Both the position numbers and the translations under genes were made by a program. A stretch of 64,000 bases of DNA from Burkholderiales bacterium (GTDB lineage: Bacteria; Pseudomonadota; Gammaproteobacteria; Burkholderiales; Casimicrobiaceae). Every line of letters starts with the position of its first letter. Position 1 is the stretch's first letter. Shown here piece after piece: positions 43,145 to 53,185 of this stretch. The DNA lies in contig JADZDD010000035.1 of NCBI GenBank assembly GCA_020851235.1, positions 558,001 to 622,000 of the forward strand. Direction: 5' to 3'. The notes below the pieces were generated by a model. That model was not told the DNA's origin, searched no databases, and saw only the letters and a list, made by a program, of their open reading frames with translations.

Positions 43145-45796
43145 CTATCCGGTGCTGCGCGTGGTGTCGGCGCTGCCCTGGGTGAAGGCGATGAGCCGGG
43201 TGATCGCGCGCCGCGCCACATTGCGGGAGAAGTGCGTCTCGATGTTCTTGCGCCCCCCGGCCGCGAGCCGCCGCCACAACGCCTCGTCGTGGTACAGCCG
43301 GGCGATCGCGTCGGCGAACGCCTTGGGATCGTCGGCGACCAGCACATCCTCGTCCGGGGTGAGTGACATGCCTTCGATCGACGGCGACGTCGCCACCACC
43401 GGCAGTCCGTAGCTCATCGCAAGGTTGATCTTGCCTTTCACTCCTGCGCCGTAGCGCAGCGGCACGATCGACAGGCGGCAGCCGGTGAAGTGCGGCGTGA
43501 TGTCCGGCACGAAGCCGGTCACGACGAAGTCATCGGCAGCGAGCGCGCGCACGTTTGCCGGCACCTTGCTGCCGACGATGTACGTCTTCACCCCGGGCAG
43601 CGCGGTGCGCACGTGCGGCAGGACCTCGCTTGCATACCAGAGCACGGCGTCGGTGTTGGGCGGGTGCTGGAAGCCACCGATGAACACCAGGCCCTCGCGC
43701 TCGGCGAACGGCTTGCCCTCGGGTTGCTGCTCCTGGATCGTCGCGAGCACGAGCACGCGCGCCTCGGGAACGAGCCTGGCCAGAAGCTCCTGCTCGAAGG
43801 TCGACACCACGAGCGTGACGTCGGACTTGCGGATGAGGCCCAACTCCTCCTCGCGCTTGGCGTCGGCGGCCGCGCGCGTCAGCGCGCTGCCGTCGAGTTC
43901 GGCCTGCCGCTCGGTGCGCAGGAAATGCAGATCGACGGTGTCGAAGACGACGAGCGCCTTGGGCGCGAAGACCCGTGCGGCGTCGACGTGCTTCACCGCG
44001 ATGTAGTGCCGCGCGATCATGATGATGTCGAACTCGGGACCCCGCTTGGACAGCAGGTCCGCGATCGAGCGCACGTACGGATGGAACAGGACCTCGACGC
44101 CTTCCTGCTGGAGCTGGCCGACGTACGGCTGCCGGTGCTCGAGGTTGTCCGCGACGAACGTGACCTTGCAGCGCAGGGCGGTCAGGAGCTCGACGATGGC
44201 CATCATGCGCACCGACCCGGCGTCCTGGTCCGGCGTGACCATGCACGCCTCGATCACCAGCACGCGGCGCTTGGCCCAGCGGTCACGCTCCAGTTCGGCA
44301 GCCACCCCGTTCGCGCGATGCGTGGCGAGCGTGCTTGCCCACTTGCGCGCGAACTTCTCCTGGTTGACGAGCTGATAGCGCTTGGTGCCCGAGGTGGTCT
44401 CGGTCCCCGACGTTTGGCCTTCGAAGTGCACGACCGTCGACTGCGGCTGGTAGTAGACCCGACGGCCCGCGGCGCGCACGGCGAAGGCGAGGTCGACGTC
44501 CTCGTAGTACGCGGGAGCGTAGTGCGTGTCGAAGCCGCCCAGCTCGGTGAAAAGCGCCCGCGAAATCGCAAGGCAGGCCCCCGAGCAGTAATCGACCTCA
44601 CGCAGGTAGTTGTATTCGGGGCGATCGGGATCGTCGCCCCGCCCCCAGTTCCACGCCGACCCGTCGCGCCACACGATCCCGCCGGCCTCCTGCAGGCGGC
44701 CGTCCGGATAGATGAGCTTGCTGCCGACGAGCCCGGCCTCCGGATGCGCGTCGAACACACGCAACAGCGCGTCGAGCCAGCCGCGCATCACGATCGTGTC
44801 GTTGTTGAGGAAGACGACGTACTGCCCCTGCGCGAGTTCGGCGCCACGGTTGCACGAGCCGATGAAGCCCAGGTTCTGCGCATTGCGCTCGATGCGCACG
44901 CCGGACACCTCGGCGAGCGCTTCGGCGAGCGGCTCGGGGGATGCGTCGTCGACGAGCACGATCTCGATGAGCTCGTGCGCCGTGTGCTCGTGCACGCTCT
45001 TGAGGCAGTTGTACGTGAGCAGCGCCTTGCCGTACACCGGGATCACGACCGTCACGCGTGGCACGACGGCGCGGGCGAAGGCGAGAGGCGCGATCGTTTC
45101 CTCCACCGCGATCGGCGGCGGCGCGGAAGGCCGGAACGCTTCCTCCGGCGTCACCTTGTTGCGAACGCGCGTGGCGAGCGCCGCGGGACCCTCGTGGCGC
45201 AGGACCGACCAGGCGGTGGCCGAAAGCTGCGGCAGGCGTCTCGCCCCGGCGAGTCCCGCGTGCATCCGCGCGCGCACGACCCGGGTGCGGCGCACGACGT
45301 AACGCAACGGCGCGGCGAGGCGCCAGGGAAGCGACGTCTCGATGCTCTTGATGCGGTCACGGGCGGTGACGAGCTCGGCGTCGAGGTGCGCGACGTGCTC
45401 GCCCAGCTTCCTCGCCTGCGTTTCCATGTGGCCCGCGTACGCCTGCGTCTCGGCGATCTGGATCTGTGCGGTATGGAAGGCGCGCTGCGTCGCGACCACT
45501 TCGCGCGCGAGGTGCTCGCGGTCGTCGGTGGCCCGGTCGCGCAGCTCGCGCAACTGCTCGAGTTGCGCGTGGACGGTGTCGATCTGGTGCTTGAGCTCGA
45601 CGCGAGCCGCGGTATGCCCGCATTCGACGCCGGCAACGAAGAGCTGCGGCAAGGGCAGCGCGACGATCTCGACCGCGCCCTCGGCGAGATAGAAATTCTC
45701 CTGGGCGAGCGCCGGCAACGCCACGTCGGTGGCGGCGGCGCGCGGACCCGGCGGGAGCGCAGCGAGGTACAGCGTGCGGTAACGGGCCGGATCCAT
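43145..45796 (-). CDS. Double-domain glycosyltransferase (coiled coil, GT2, GT4)
   Basis: An 883-residue surface-glycan enzyme. A coiled coil (about residues 70-150) is followed by [15 protein letters not shown], a segment common in polysaccharide glycosyltransferases. A GT2 domain (about 250-480) has [29 protein letters not shown] and FLNNDT, the metal-binding part. A GT4-like domain (about 560-870) has [17 protein letters not shown] and [14 protein letters not shown]. It should add two sugars in lipopolysaccharide, capsule or exopolysaccharide assembly. It starts 5 bases after the stop of another GT2-GT4 gene, in one operon with a methyltransferase. Confidence 0.87.
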   Translation of the reverse strand: MDPARYRTLYLAALPPGPRAAATDVALPALAQENFYLAEGAVEIVALPLPQLFVAGVECGHTAARVELKHQIDTVHAQLEQLRELRDRATDDREHLAREVVATQRAFHTAQIQIAETQAYAGHMETQARKLGEHVAHLDAELVTARDRIKSIETSLPWRLAAPLRYVVRRTRVVRARMHAGLAGARRLPQLSATAWSVLRHEGPAALATRVRNKVTPEEAFRPSAPPPIAVEETIAPLAFARAVVPRVTVVIPVYGKALLTYNCLKSVHEHTAHELIEIVLVDDASPEPLAEALAEVSGVRIERNAQNLGFIGSCNRGAELAQGQYVVFLNNDTIVMRGWLDALLRVFDAHPEAGLVGSKLIYPDGRLQEAGGIVWRDGSAWNWGRGDDPDRPEYNYLREVDYCSGACLAISRALFTELGGFDTHYAPAYYEDVDLAFAVRAAGRRVYYQPQSTVVHFEGQTSGTETTSGTKRYQLVNQEKFARKWASTLATHRANGVAAELERDRWAKRRVLVIEACMVTPDQDAGSVRMMAIVELLTALRCKVTFVADNLEHRQPYVGQLQQEGVEVLFHPYVRSIADLLSKRGPEFDIIMIARHYIAVKHVDAARVFAPKALVVFDTVDLHFLRTERQAELDGSALTRAAADAKREEELGLIRKSDVTLVVSTFEQELLARLVPEARVLVLATIQEQQPEGKPFAEREGLVFIGGFQHPPNTDAVLWYASEVLPHVRTALPGVKTYIVGSKVPANVRALAADDFVVTGFVPDITPHFTGCRLSIVPLRYGAGVKGKINLAMSYGLPVVATSPSIEGMSLTPDEDVLVADDPKAFADAIARLYHDEALWRRLAAGGRKNIETHFSRNVARRAITRLIAFTQGSADTTRSTG

Positions 45797-45801
45797 CGTG
45801 C

Positions 45802-47706
45802 TCACATCGCGGCGGCACGGCGCGCCGCGGGGATCGCAGGTGCGCGCTCGTCGCTGCCGCCGGCGGCGAGCAGCGCATCGTTCCACTGCGCGGCCGGCGC
45901 GTCCCACGCCACGGTGGTCGAGCGCGGCGTTCCGGTGAGGCGCTCGGGAAGGGCGCCGAGCGCGGATGCCACGATCGGCAGGCCGGAAGCGAGCGCCACC
46001 GACAGCGTGTACGCGTACGTCTCGGGAACCTGCGCCGCGAAGAGGAGCACGTCGGGGCGCTCCGCGGCGATGAGTCGCGGCAGGTCGCCCTCGGCGTACT
46101 GTCCGTAGATCGTGAGCGGCGCCTCCGGGGCCTGCGCGATCGGCTCGGTCGTCGACCCCAGGATCCGGAAGGTGAGCGGGAGCGCACGGTCGACGGCGTC
46201 GCGCACGCAGGCCGCCACCACGTGCAATCCCTTCTCCGGTGAGAGATTGCCGAGGATCGCGACGCGGACCATGCGCGGCACCGGCGCGATGGGACCCTCC
46301 GGATGCGGCCACACGACGATCTCGCGGTCGGGCAGGTAGCGGTGCATGCGCGTCGCCACGTCGTGCGACGGCGCGATCACGCGGTCCGCCCCGCGCAGGA
46401 GGCGCGCAAACAGCGCGCGCCAGGTCACGATGTCGAGCCCCCACAGCGCCGGACGCCTGGCGAGGCACGCGGCGCATCCCGCGTTGTCGGGCTCACCGCA
46501 GTAGCGGCCGTCCTCGGTGACGAGGTGATACTGCGGACAGATCGGGTGGTAGTCGTGCAGCGTGTAGTCGTACGGCACGCCGAGGCGCGCGGGAAGATCG
46601 ACGACCGTCTGCGGCTGCAGGTGCACGTGATGGAAGTGCAGCCGCTCGACACCGATGGCGCGCAGCGTCGCCACGAGCGCGTCGAATTCGCGCGGCAAGG
46701 TGAAGTACAGCGCGAACGCCTCGCCAGCCTTCGGCCACGAGAGCTTCACCGTATCGTCCACCGCCGGCTCGAGGAAGAGGACGTCGCAGCGATCCTCGGT
46801 CAGCGCGACCAGATCGTGCATGTAGCGGCGAATGCCGCCTCCCCACGGATGCGACACGAAGACGATCGGATGGCGCGACGACCGCGCGAGCCGAGCGAGG
46901 TCGACCCGCCGTGCAAACGGCCGGCCAGGATCGCCCGCATCGATCTGCTGCGTCTGCGCACGATACGCGGGGTAGAGCTTCATCAATGCCTGCTGGGCGC
47001 GAGCCGCGAAGAGCTCGCCTTCGTCCCACGACGCGCACGACGCGTGCCCTTCGTGCCCGACGAAGACGTCGCCGGCGAGGAGATGGCGAAAGCCCGCGCT
47101 GGCGGCACGCAGGCAGAAATCGATCTCGACGCCGTGATCGCCGCCGATCGGCACCGCGTCCAGCACGCCGATCGTCTCGAGACAGGCACGCCGGAAATAC
47201 AGGCACGGTCCGGTCACGACCGGCAGGGCCACGGCGCCGCCGGGGCTCGCCCGCGCGAAGAGCGCGTCGAGGCTTGCGACCGTCTCCCCGGGGGGCAGCG
47301 GATTGGCGCGACGCGGCAGCGGATACGTCGCGATGCCGGCGGTATTCGTGAAGCAGCCGATGACACCCACGTCGTCCGCGCCGGCGTGCGCGCGCAGCCG
47401 GTCGAGCCAGTCGTTGGCGACCTCGGCGTCCGACTGCAGGACGACGACGTCGCGCTCGCGGTGCAAGGCGACCGCGCGGTTGACGCCCGCCGCGTAACCC
47501 TGACGCGAAGGCTGCGTGACGATGGTCGCGCACCGCTGCGTCCGCAACTCCGCGAGGTAGTCGACGAGCGCGGGATCGGCGTTGCCGTCGTCGACGACGA
47601 CGAGCTCGATGTCCACCGTGTTGCGTGACGCAAGGACGCTGTCGATGCAACGGCGCAAGGCGCGCAGGGCACCGTGCACGGGAACGACGACGTCGACGAT
47701 CGGCAT
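45802..47706 (-). CDS. Double-domain glycosyltransferase (GT2, GT4)
   Basis: A 634-residue enzyme. The GT2 domain (about 1-260) has [26 protein letters not shown] and VVLQSDAEV as the metal-binding segment. The GT4 domain (about 290-620) has [17 protein letters not shown], a Cys-rich [17 protein letters not shown] insertion as in some lipopolysaccharide glycosyltransferases, [16 protein letters not shown] and [20 protein letters not shown]. The start [12 protein letters not shown] was chosen at 47706. Product sugar unknown. Confidence 0.86.
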   Translation of the reverse strand: MPIVDVVVPVHGALRALRRCIDSVLASRNTVDIELVVVDDGNADPALVDYLAELRTQRCATIVTQPSRQGYAAGVNRAVALHRERDVVVLQSDAEVANDWLDRLRAHAGADDVGVIGCFTNTAGIATYPLPRRANPLPPGETVASLDALFARASPGGAVALPVVTGPCLYFRRACLETIGVLDAVPIGGDHGVEIDFCLRAASAGFRHLLAGDVFVGHEGHASCASWDEGELFAARAQQALMKLYPAYRAQTQQIDAGDPGRPFARRVDLARLARSSRHPIVFVSHPWGGGIRRYMHDLVALTEDRCDVLFLEPAVDDTVKLSWPKAGEAFALYFTLPREFDALVATLRAIGVERLHFHHVHLQPQTVVDLPARLGVPYDYTLHDYHPICPQYHLVTEDGRYCGEPDNAGCAACLARRPALWGLDIVTWRALFARLLRGADRVIAPSHDVATRMHRYLPDREIVVWPHPEGPIAPVPRMVRVAILGNLSPEKGLHVVAACVRDAVDRALPLTFRILGSTTEPIAQAPEAPLTIYGQYAEGDLPRLIAAERPDVLLFAAQVPETYAYTLSVALASGLPIVASALGALPERLTGTPRSTTVAWDAPAAQWNDALLAAGGSDERAPAIPAARRAAAM

Positions 47707-47717
47707 GACGCGACGGC

Positions 47718-48926
47718 TCAGCGGTCCGAGGCCAAGCGCTGCCGGACGGCCGCCAGTGGGTAGCGCAGCCACCCGCGCACCGACTCGCGGTACGCGAGGC
47801 GCTTGCGCGTGTCGACGTGCTCGGCGCGCTCGCGCTGGAGCGCGGCGTCGGCTTCGGCGCGCGCGGTGGTCGCGGTGGCCAGCGCCGTGGCGAGTGCTTG
47901 CGCCTGCTCGCGCGCCTGGTTCAGTCCCGCCTCGAGCTCGCCGACGCGTCCGGTCAAGACCGCGTTCGCCTCGCGCGCGCTCGACAGCGCATTGAGCGCC
48001 GGAACGAGCTCGGCGAGGCGCTCCTCGGCGATCTTGCGCGCGGCGAGCTCATCCCAGGCGAGCGTCCGCTCGCGGGTGATGGCGCGCGCGTAATCGCGCC
48101 ACAGCGACAGCGCGCCGTCGTCGAAGAGCGAGAGCGCGGGAAGCCCGGGCAGCGCGACGCCGGGCGCCGCGGCGATCACGACGAAATACATCGGTGCGGC
48201 GGGCGCCGCGGCGACGACGGGAGCCTCGTCGGCCAGCGCGAGGCACGCCGGCGCGCCCGCAACGCCGCCTTCCGCCCACAGCGCCGATTGCGCGACGACG
48301 CGCTGCGCGTACCAGGCCTGCTGCGGAAACTGCGGCGCAAGCAGTGCCGCGAGTTCGTCGCGGTCGAGCTCGCGAACGTGGAAGTGATTGGCCTCGCCCC
48401 CCGCTTCGTTGTAGACCGGGCGATTGGGTGAGGAGACGATGAGCACGCCGTCCGCGGTCAGCACGCGACGAAACTCGGCGAGCATCTCGGCCTGCGCCGC
48501 CAGGTGCTCGATCGTCTCGAATGAGACGACCACGTCGATGCTGCCGCTCGCCACGGGCAGCGCGGTGACGGAACCGACCACATACTCGAGGTTGGGCCGA
48601 GGATAGCGACGCGTGGCGTACGCGACCGCGTCCGGCGAGACGTCGACCGCGGTCACCTGCGCCGCCGTGCGCGCCAGGAGGTGGCTGCCGTAACCCTCCC
48701 CCGACGCGGCGTCGAGGACGCGCTTGCCCGCGACGACCTCGGCCAGTACCGCGTAGCGGTGCCAATGCTCGTAATAGATCGCACCGCGCACTTCCGGGAG
48801 GAAGCGCTCGCCGGTGAAGTCAAGCGGGCTTTCGGGCGTCAAGGTCGGGATCGCGCTCGGGCGGGGCGGGGCAGCGCACGGGTCGTACGCCGAACCCTCT
48901 ATTCTAGCGACGCCGGTCTCGGCCAT
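47718..48926 (-). CDS. SAM-dependent methyltransferase with C-terminal coiled coil
   Basis: A protein of up to 402 residues. The SAM-binding motif VLDAASGEGYGSHLLA (about residue 70), VDVSPDAVAYA and VVSFETIEHL mark a class I methyltransferase. From about residue 290 the sequence becomes a long Ala/Glu/Arg heptad-like coiled coil, ending YRESVRGWLRYPLAAV. A coiled-coil methyltransferase beside glycosyltransferases recalls WbdD-type O-antigen chain terminators, though no kinase domain is seen here. It heads the three-gene glycan operon. The start may lie downstream, as the first 35 residues are low-complexity. Confidence 0.82.
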   Translation of the reverse strand: MAETGVARIEGSAYDPCAAPPRPSAIPTLTPESPLDFTGERFLPEVRGAIYYEHWHRYAVLAEVVAGKRVLDAASGEGYGSHLLARTAAQVTAVDVSPDAVAYATRRYPRPNLEYVVGSVTALPVASGSIDVVVSFETIEHLAAQAEMLAEFRRVLTADGVLIVSSPNRPVYNEAGGEANHFHVRELDRDELAALLAPQFPQQAWYAQRVVAQSALWAEGGVAGAPACLALADEAPVVAAAPAAPMYFVVIAAAPGVALPGLPALSLFDDGALSLWRDYARAITRERTLAWDELAARKIAEERLAELVPALNALSSAREANAVLTGRVGELEAGLNQAREQAQALATALATATTARAEADAALQRERAEHVDTRKRLAYRESVRGWLRYPLAAVRQRLASDR

Positions 48927-48983
48927 CGCGGCGATGTCGCTGCGCCGGCGCCGTCGCCTTCGCCGAACCTGGGGCGCGTGACG

Positions 48984-49841
48984 TCAGGCGAGCTCGAGCA
49001 CGACCGGCTGGTGATCGGAAACCTGCGTGGCGGTGTCGACCTCGACGCGCACGACGCGCTCGCGCAACGGCTCGTTGACGAAGATGAAGTCGCAGTGGAG
49101 CTCGGGCTCCCCGGGGACGAGTTTCTCGTAGACCTTGAAGGTCGGCGGATGCGCCTGTCCGGGGTGCTTGGCCTCCCACGCGTCGACGAGCGCCGGCAGG
49201 CCGTGCGCGAACGGCGCTGCCATGCGCGCGTGCAGCGGATCGTCGGGCTCGAGATTGAAATCCCCGGTGATGACGGTGGGAAGCGGGCGGGGCTGCGCCT
49301 GATACGGGCCCTCGTCGCGCTGCGCAACACGTGGATTGGTGGCGTACGCGGCACCCTCGGCGTAGATCGCCCGCAACGCCTCGACCTGTGCGGCGCGCTT
49401 CGTCGGCGAGTAGTACTCGAGATGCGTGGTGATGATGCGAAGATCGCCCGCCGGCGCGCGCACGACCGCCTCCACCGCGACGCGCGGCATGCTGGGAACG
49501 CCGTGATCCGCCGGGTACGGGAGCAGGTGGCGATACGCCTGCAGCACGGGCAGGCGGGTGAGGATCATGTTGCCGAAGCGCCGGCGCTTACCCCCGTCGC
49601 CCAACTGGTCGACCGCGACTCCGGGCACCGCCGTATAGCCCGGAAGGAGCGCTGCGAGGAGCGCGAACTGGTCCTCCGCGCGCCCGTCGGGCAGCAGCGG
49701 ATCGGGAAAGTTGTCGGCCACTTCCTGCAGGCACAGGACGTCGAAGTCGGCGATCCGCTTCGCCTGCGCGATCACCCGCGCCGGATCGACGCGGTGATCG
49801 ACCCCGCGACACCATTGCACGTTCCAGGTGATGAGCTGCAT
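48984..49841 (-). CDS. Endonuclease/exonuclease/phosphatase-family protein
   Basis: A 285-residue EEP-family hydrolase. The family residues are visible: ITWNVQW (Asn), LCLQEV (metal-binding Glu), TTHLEYYS (His), ITGDFNLEPDDP (Asp and Asn) and VSDHQPVVLEL (final Asp-His). No signal peptide is present. It may act on nucleic acid or on a phosphoester, and members of this group are often annotated simply as EEP proteins. It lies 57 bases upstream of nothing on its strand but the methyltransferase gene, possibly in one transcript. Confidence 0.87.
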   Translation of the reverse strand: MQLITWNVQWCRGVDHRVDPARVIAQAKRIADFDVLCLQEVADNFPDPLLPDGRAEDQFALLAALLPGYTAVPGVAVDQLGDGGKRRRFGNMILTRLPVLQAYRHLLPYPADHGVPSMPRVAVEAVVRAPAGDLRIITTHLEYYSPTKRAAQVEALRAIYAEGAAYATNPRVAQRDEGPYQAQPRPLPTVITGDFNLEPDDPLHARMAAPFAHGLPALVDAWEAKHPGQAHPPTFKVYEKLVPGEPELHCDFIFVNEPLRERVVRVEVDTATQVSDHQPVVLELA

Positions 49842-49985
49842 CCGATATCCCTTTCGTCGTACTCGCGCCGGAATCGTGCATCATAGCGCCGCGCTGCCGC
49901 CGCATCGCCGGCACGCGAGGCGCGAGCCCGACCTGGACGCGGTGGCCGTTCCCGTGCAGGAAGCCGCGCCGGCTTCACCCCGGCG

Positions 49986-51191
49986 ATGATTCGACTTGCG
50001 ACGAATCCGATGACTCCGGCGACGACGATGACTGCGATGCCGCCCGCGTCGCGCTGGTTGCGCGTGCGCGACGGCCGGCACGCGCGCGTGACCTACGAGG
50101 AACTTGCGTTCGACCTCGTCACCGCCTTTGCGGTCACGCAGGTCAGCCACCAGCTCCTCGAACACCTCACCGCACGCGGTGTCGCGGAGGCGCTCATCGT
50201 CTGGTTCGCGATATGGCTCGGCTGGCAGTACGCCTGCTGGTTCACGAACTGGTTCGATCCACGCCTGTCGCGCGTGCGCGTGATCGTGTTCGCGACGATG
50301 CTCGCGACCCTCGTCGTCGCCGCTGCGATTCCGCAGGCGTTCGGTGCGCGGGGACTCGTCTTCGCGAGTGCGTACGCGGCGATGCAGGTCGGGCGTGCGG
50401 CGTGCATCGTGGCGCTGCTGCCGCGCGGGCACGCGCTGCGCGCGAACTACCTGCGCATCCTGGGCTGGCTCGGCATCGCCGCCGTCTTCTGGATCGCCGG
50501 TGCGCTGGTGGGAGGCGACGGGCAACTCCTCCTCTGGGCGGCTGCCGTCGCCTGCGAGTACTTCTCCCCCATGTTCGGCTTCGCCCTGCCCGGACTCGGG
50601 CGGTCGCGCACGAGCGACTGGACGATCGAGGGGGGTCACCTCGCCGAGCGCTGTCAGGCCTTCGTCATCGTCGCTCTCGGCGAAACGCTCATCGCGACCG
50701 GAGCCACGCTCACCGTCACCACCGCGTGGACGGGCGCCGTGGTTTCAGCGCTGCTGGCCACGTTCTTCGGCACCTGCGCGATGTGGTGGCTCTACTTCGG
50801 GACGTCAAGCGAGGACGCGACCGCCACCATCACCGCGTCGTCCGATCCGGGACGCATCGGCGCGTATCTGCACTACGCGCACGCGATCCTCGTCGGCGGC
50901 ATCATCGCCACGGCGGTCGGCAACGATCTCGTCCTCGCCCATCCCCATGGCGCACTGCACCTGACCGAGGTGATCACGCTCGTGGCGGGGCCGGCGATCT
51001 ATCTTGTCGGCAGCGCCGTGTACAAGCACGTGGTCTGCGGCCGCGTGCCACGCTCGCATCTTCTCGGCGCCCTCGCGCTGGTGGCCCTCGTGCCGATCGG
51101 CTTTTCGAGCAGCCTCCTCGCGATGGGCTGGCTCACCACGGCCGTCCTCCTCGCCGTGGGCCTGTGGGATACACGCACGACGGCGGCCTGA
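49986..51191 (+). CDS. ltrA: LtrA-family membrane protein
   Basis: A protein of up to 401 residues with about ten hydrophobic segments. The N-terminal VTYEELAFDLVTAFAVTQVS, the central WTIEGGHLAERCQAFVIVAL with GETLIATG, and the repeated small-residue helices match the low-temperature-requirement A family, first linked to cold growth in Listeria; biochemical role unknown. Several in-frame ATGs lie in the first 20 codons, so the start is not fixed. It is the last gene of the high-G+C part of the window. Confidence 0.85.
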   Translation: MIRLATNPMTPATTMTAMPPASRWLRVRDGRHARVTYEELAFDLVTAFAVTQVSHQLLEHLTARGVAEALIVWFAIWLGWQYACWFTNWFDPRLSRVRVIVFATMLATLVVAAAIPQAFGARGLVFASAYAAMQVGRAACIVALLPRGHALRANYLRILGWLGIAAVFWIAGALVGGDGQLLLWAAAVACEYFSPMFGFALPGLGRSRTSDWTIEGGHLAERCQAFVIVALGETLIATGATLTVTTAWTGAVVSALLATFFGTCAMWWLYFGTSSEDATATITASSDPGRIGAYLHYAHAILVGGIIATAVGNDLVLAHPHGALHLTEVITLVAGPAIYLVGSAVYKHVVCGRVPRSHLLGALALVALVPIGFSSSLLAMGWLTTAVLLAVGLWDTRTTAA

Positions 51192-51547
51192 AGGGAAGCG
51201 CGCCCGGCGGCGCCATGCGCGACCTTGTCGCAAGCACTGCACTGGAGTCGGGGATGCCGAACACCGCGCGGGGATACCACTGCTGCCTCGCAGATCCGGC
51301 CGCGACCCAGTCAACGCCAATGCCGCGCGAGCCAAGCCAGCTATGGCGACCGAAGCTTCACTGGATTGGCACTGAACGATTAAGATGGAAATCCAAGATC
51401 TCGTGGTCTGACCCCAGGACCGACTTGTCAGATGACCATCAAGCTCTTCCTTAGAAGGCCAGATTTCGGATCAAGGCTCTCACAGGAATCGCCCTGTTAC
51501 ATCTTGCATCAGGACCTCATGCATCCCAGTCAACTCTGGCGCCGCCG
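51192..51547. other. 356-base gene-free junction with a composition change
   Basis: No gene is recognised on either strand here. The first 150 bases are G+C-rich like the left of the window; from about 51,350 the sequence becomes clearly richer in A and T and stays so to the right edge. No integrase, transposase remnant, tRNA or convincing direct repeat was seen. It marks the left edge of the putative island. Confidence 0.7.
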
Positions 51548-53185
51548 CTAGATGCGTTCGTCGTAGCTGCAATTCCGTATATCGCACGCGATCACCGAGA
51601 ACCGATCTGCAAACAATGCCATCCGGAGTGCATCGGAAAGCGCCCCTCGATTGTCTACATCAAATCCAAGCCCCCCCAAGGCTCGCGCTACGCTCGCGAA
51701 GTCTGTCCCTCCGAATTGCACCCCAATCTTCCGACGTCTTCCCTTTCGTTGCTTCATCTCGATCAACGCAAGTGACTGATCAACGAAGACGACGCAAATG
51801 ATGGGAGTCTTTCTATCACGTGCAGTCGCCAGTTCCCCGAGGGTCATCTCGAATCCTGCATCCCCACTAAACGCCACGACCGGCCGCTCGGGGCTCGCAA
51901 GCTTCGCACCAATTGCTAATGGTACGGCGCAGCCCATCGTACACAGTCCAGTTGACTGCATCAGCCCGTGCGGCTCGGTACATTGCCAAACATGGCTCAA
52001 TAAGATTCGATGCGCGCCAACGTCAACACTTGCGACTGTATTGGCTGGCATTGTCTGTCGCACGGTATCGACTATCGCAGCTGGCCCCCATTCCTCATCT
52101 TTCCGGAATATCTCGCCTAATGCTTGCACCTTGGCCCCGAGCTCCGATGGAGTCCACTCCGTCTTGATCTGCTGTCCTGCGAACAACGCTAGCATCGTTT
52201 CGCCGATGTGCCCGATGAAACTCAAGGAAGCTTGATACATATAGTGTGTGTTCGGCGTTACGGCTGCCTCGATGACACGCGTTCTCGTCGGCCACAAATC
52301 CCGCCAGCCGACACGCATTTCAATTGGATCATAGCCCGCGAGCAGTATTAGATCAGCCTCTCGCAGTGCTCCGATAAGGATCTCGTCGGCCCTTGGTGAG
52401 AGTCCCGCACCACCAAGCACGAATGGTTCACGCTCATCAATAATCCCCTTAGCCTTGTACGTAGTGATGAGTGGCAAGTTATGTGCCTTTACCACAGCGG
52501 CCACTTGCGATGAACATTGCTGTGACAGGACCCCCACCCCTGCCAAAACGACCGGCTTCCGTGCTTGCGCAATCCATTCTCTCGCCTGCGAAAAGCTTTG
52601 CGACGGCGCAGGAGCCATTGGTGCCGGCCTAACACGACGTACCGAAACCACCGGTGACTCTTGTGTGCTCGCCACTGTGATTGGAACATCAATATGTACT
52701 GGCCCGGGCGGATCATCGAGTGCGATGGCTACCGCCTTGTCGATCATCATGTCGATTGCGCCACTAGCGGCAGTAAACGTCGCTTTCACGATCGGCTTAA
52801 ACGCTGCCGCGTGATCGAAGACCTGGTGCGTATAACTGTACGTCTCTGACGCGTCGATTCGTCCTGTGAGAAAGATCAGAGGTACCCGGTCCTGCTGAGC
52901 GTTTGCTACGACGTTGAACGCATTGGCCGCTCCTGGACCCACCGTCGCGATCAATACGCCGGGAGCGTGCGTCCGATGGAATGTCCCTTCGGCCATAAAG
53001 CCGCCGCAGTTCTCATGCTTAACCAAGACGAAGTCGATCCCTACCTCGCCGAGCGCATCTATCATGGTCAGCACTTCACCGCCAGGAATGCCGAAAGCAT
53101 ACCGCACCCCCGCTTCCTTGAGGCGTCGTGCGATCACTTGACCAGCGTTGGGCAGCGCCTTGGACTCGACTTCGACAGCCAACAT
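51548..53185 (-). CDS. ThDP-dependent enzyme, acetolactate synthase/2-oxoacid decarboxylase-like
   Basis: A 545-residue thiamine diphosphate enzyme. The N-terminal Pyr domain has GVRYAFGIPGGEVLTMID and the conserved Glu in VLVKHENCGGFMAEG; VGPGAANAFNVV follows. The central domain contains KPVVLAGVGVLSQQ. The C-terminal PP domain has the cofactor motif GDAGFEMTLGELATA, with VDQSLALIEM in place of the usual Asn-Asn end. It could decarboxylate a 2-oxoacid or act as a lyase; the substrate is not determined by sequence. Its ATG overlaps the acd stop by one base (TAATG), indicating coupled translation with the desulfinase-like gene. Confidence 0.85.
   Translation of the reverse strand: MLAVEVESKALPNAGQVIARRLKEAGVRYAFGIPGGEVLTMIDALGEVGIDFVLVKHENCGGFMAEGTFHRTHAPGVLIATVGPGAANAFNVVANAQQDRVPLIFLTGRIDASETYSYTHQVFDHAAAFKPIVKATFTAASGAIDMMIDKAVAIALDDPPGPVHIDVPITVASTQESPVVSVRRVRPAPMAPAPSQSFSQAREWIAQARKPVVLAGVGVLSQQCSSQVAAVVKAHNLPLITTYKAKGIIDEREPFVLGGAGLSPRADEILIGALREADLILLAGYDPIEMRVGWRDLWPTRTRVIEAAVTPNTHYMYQASLSFIGHIGETMLALFAGQQIKTEWTPSELGAKVQALGEIFRKDEEWGPAAIVDTVRQTMPANTVASVDVGAHRILLSHVWQCTEPHGLMQSTGLCTMGCAVPLAIGAKLASPERPVVAFSGDAGFEMTLGELATARDRKTPIICVVFVDQSLALIEMKQRKGRRRKIGVQFGGTDFASVARALGGLGFDVDNRGALSDALRMALFADRFSVIACDIRNCSYDERI

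Noticed and set aside
51390-51430. GGTCTGACCCC string near the junction, similar to sequences seen by some transposase genes
   Set aside because: Only one short copy was seen, with no inverted repeat partner or transposase remnant, so it is not evidence of a mobile element.
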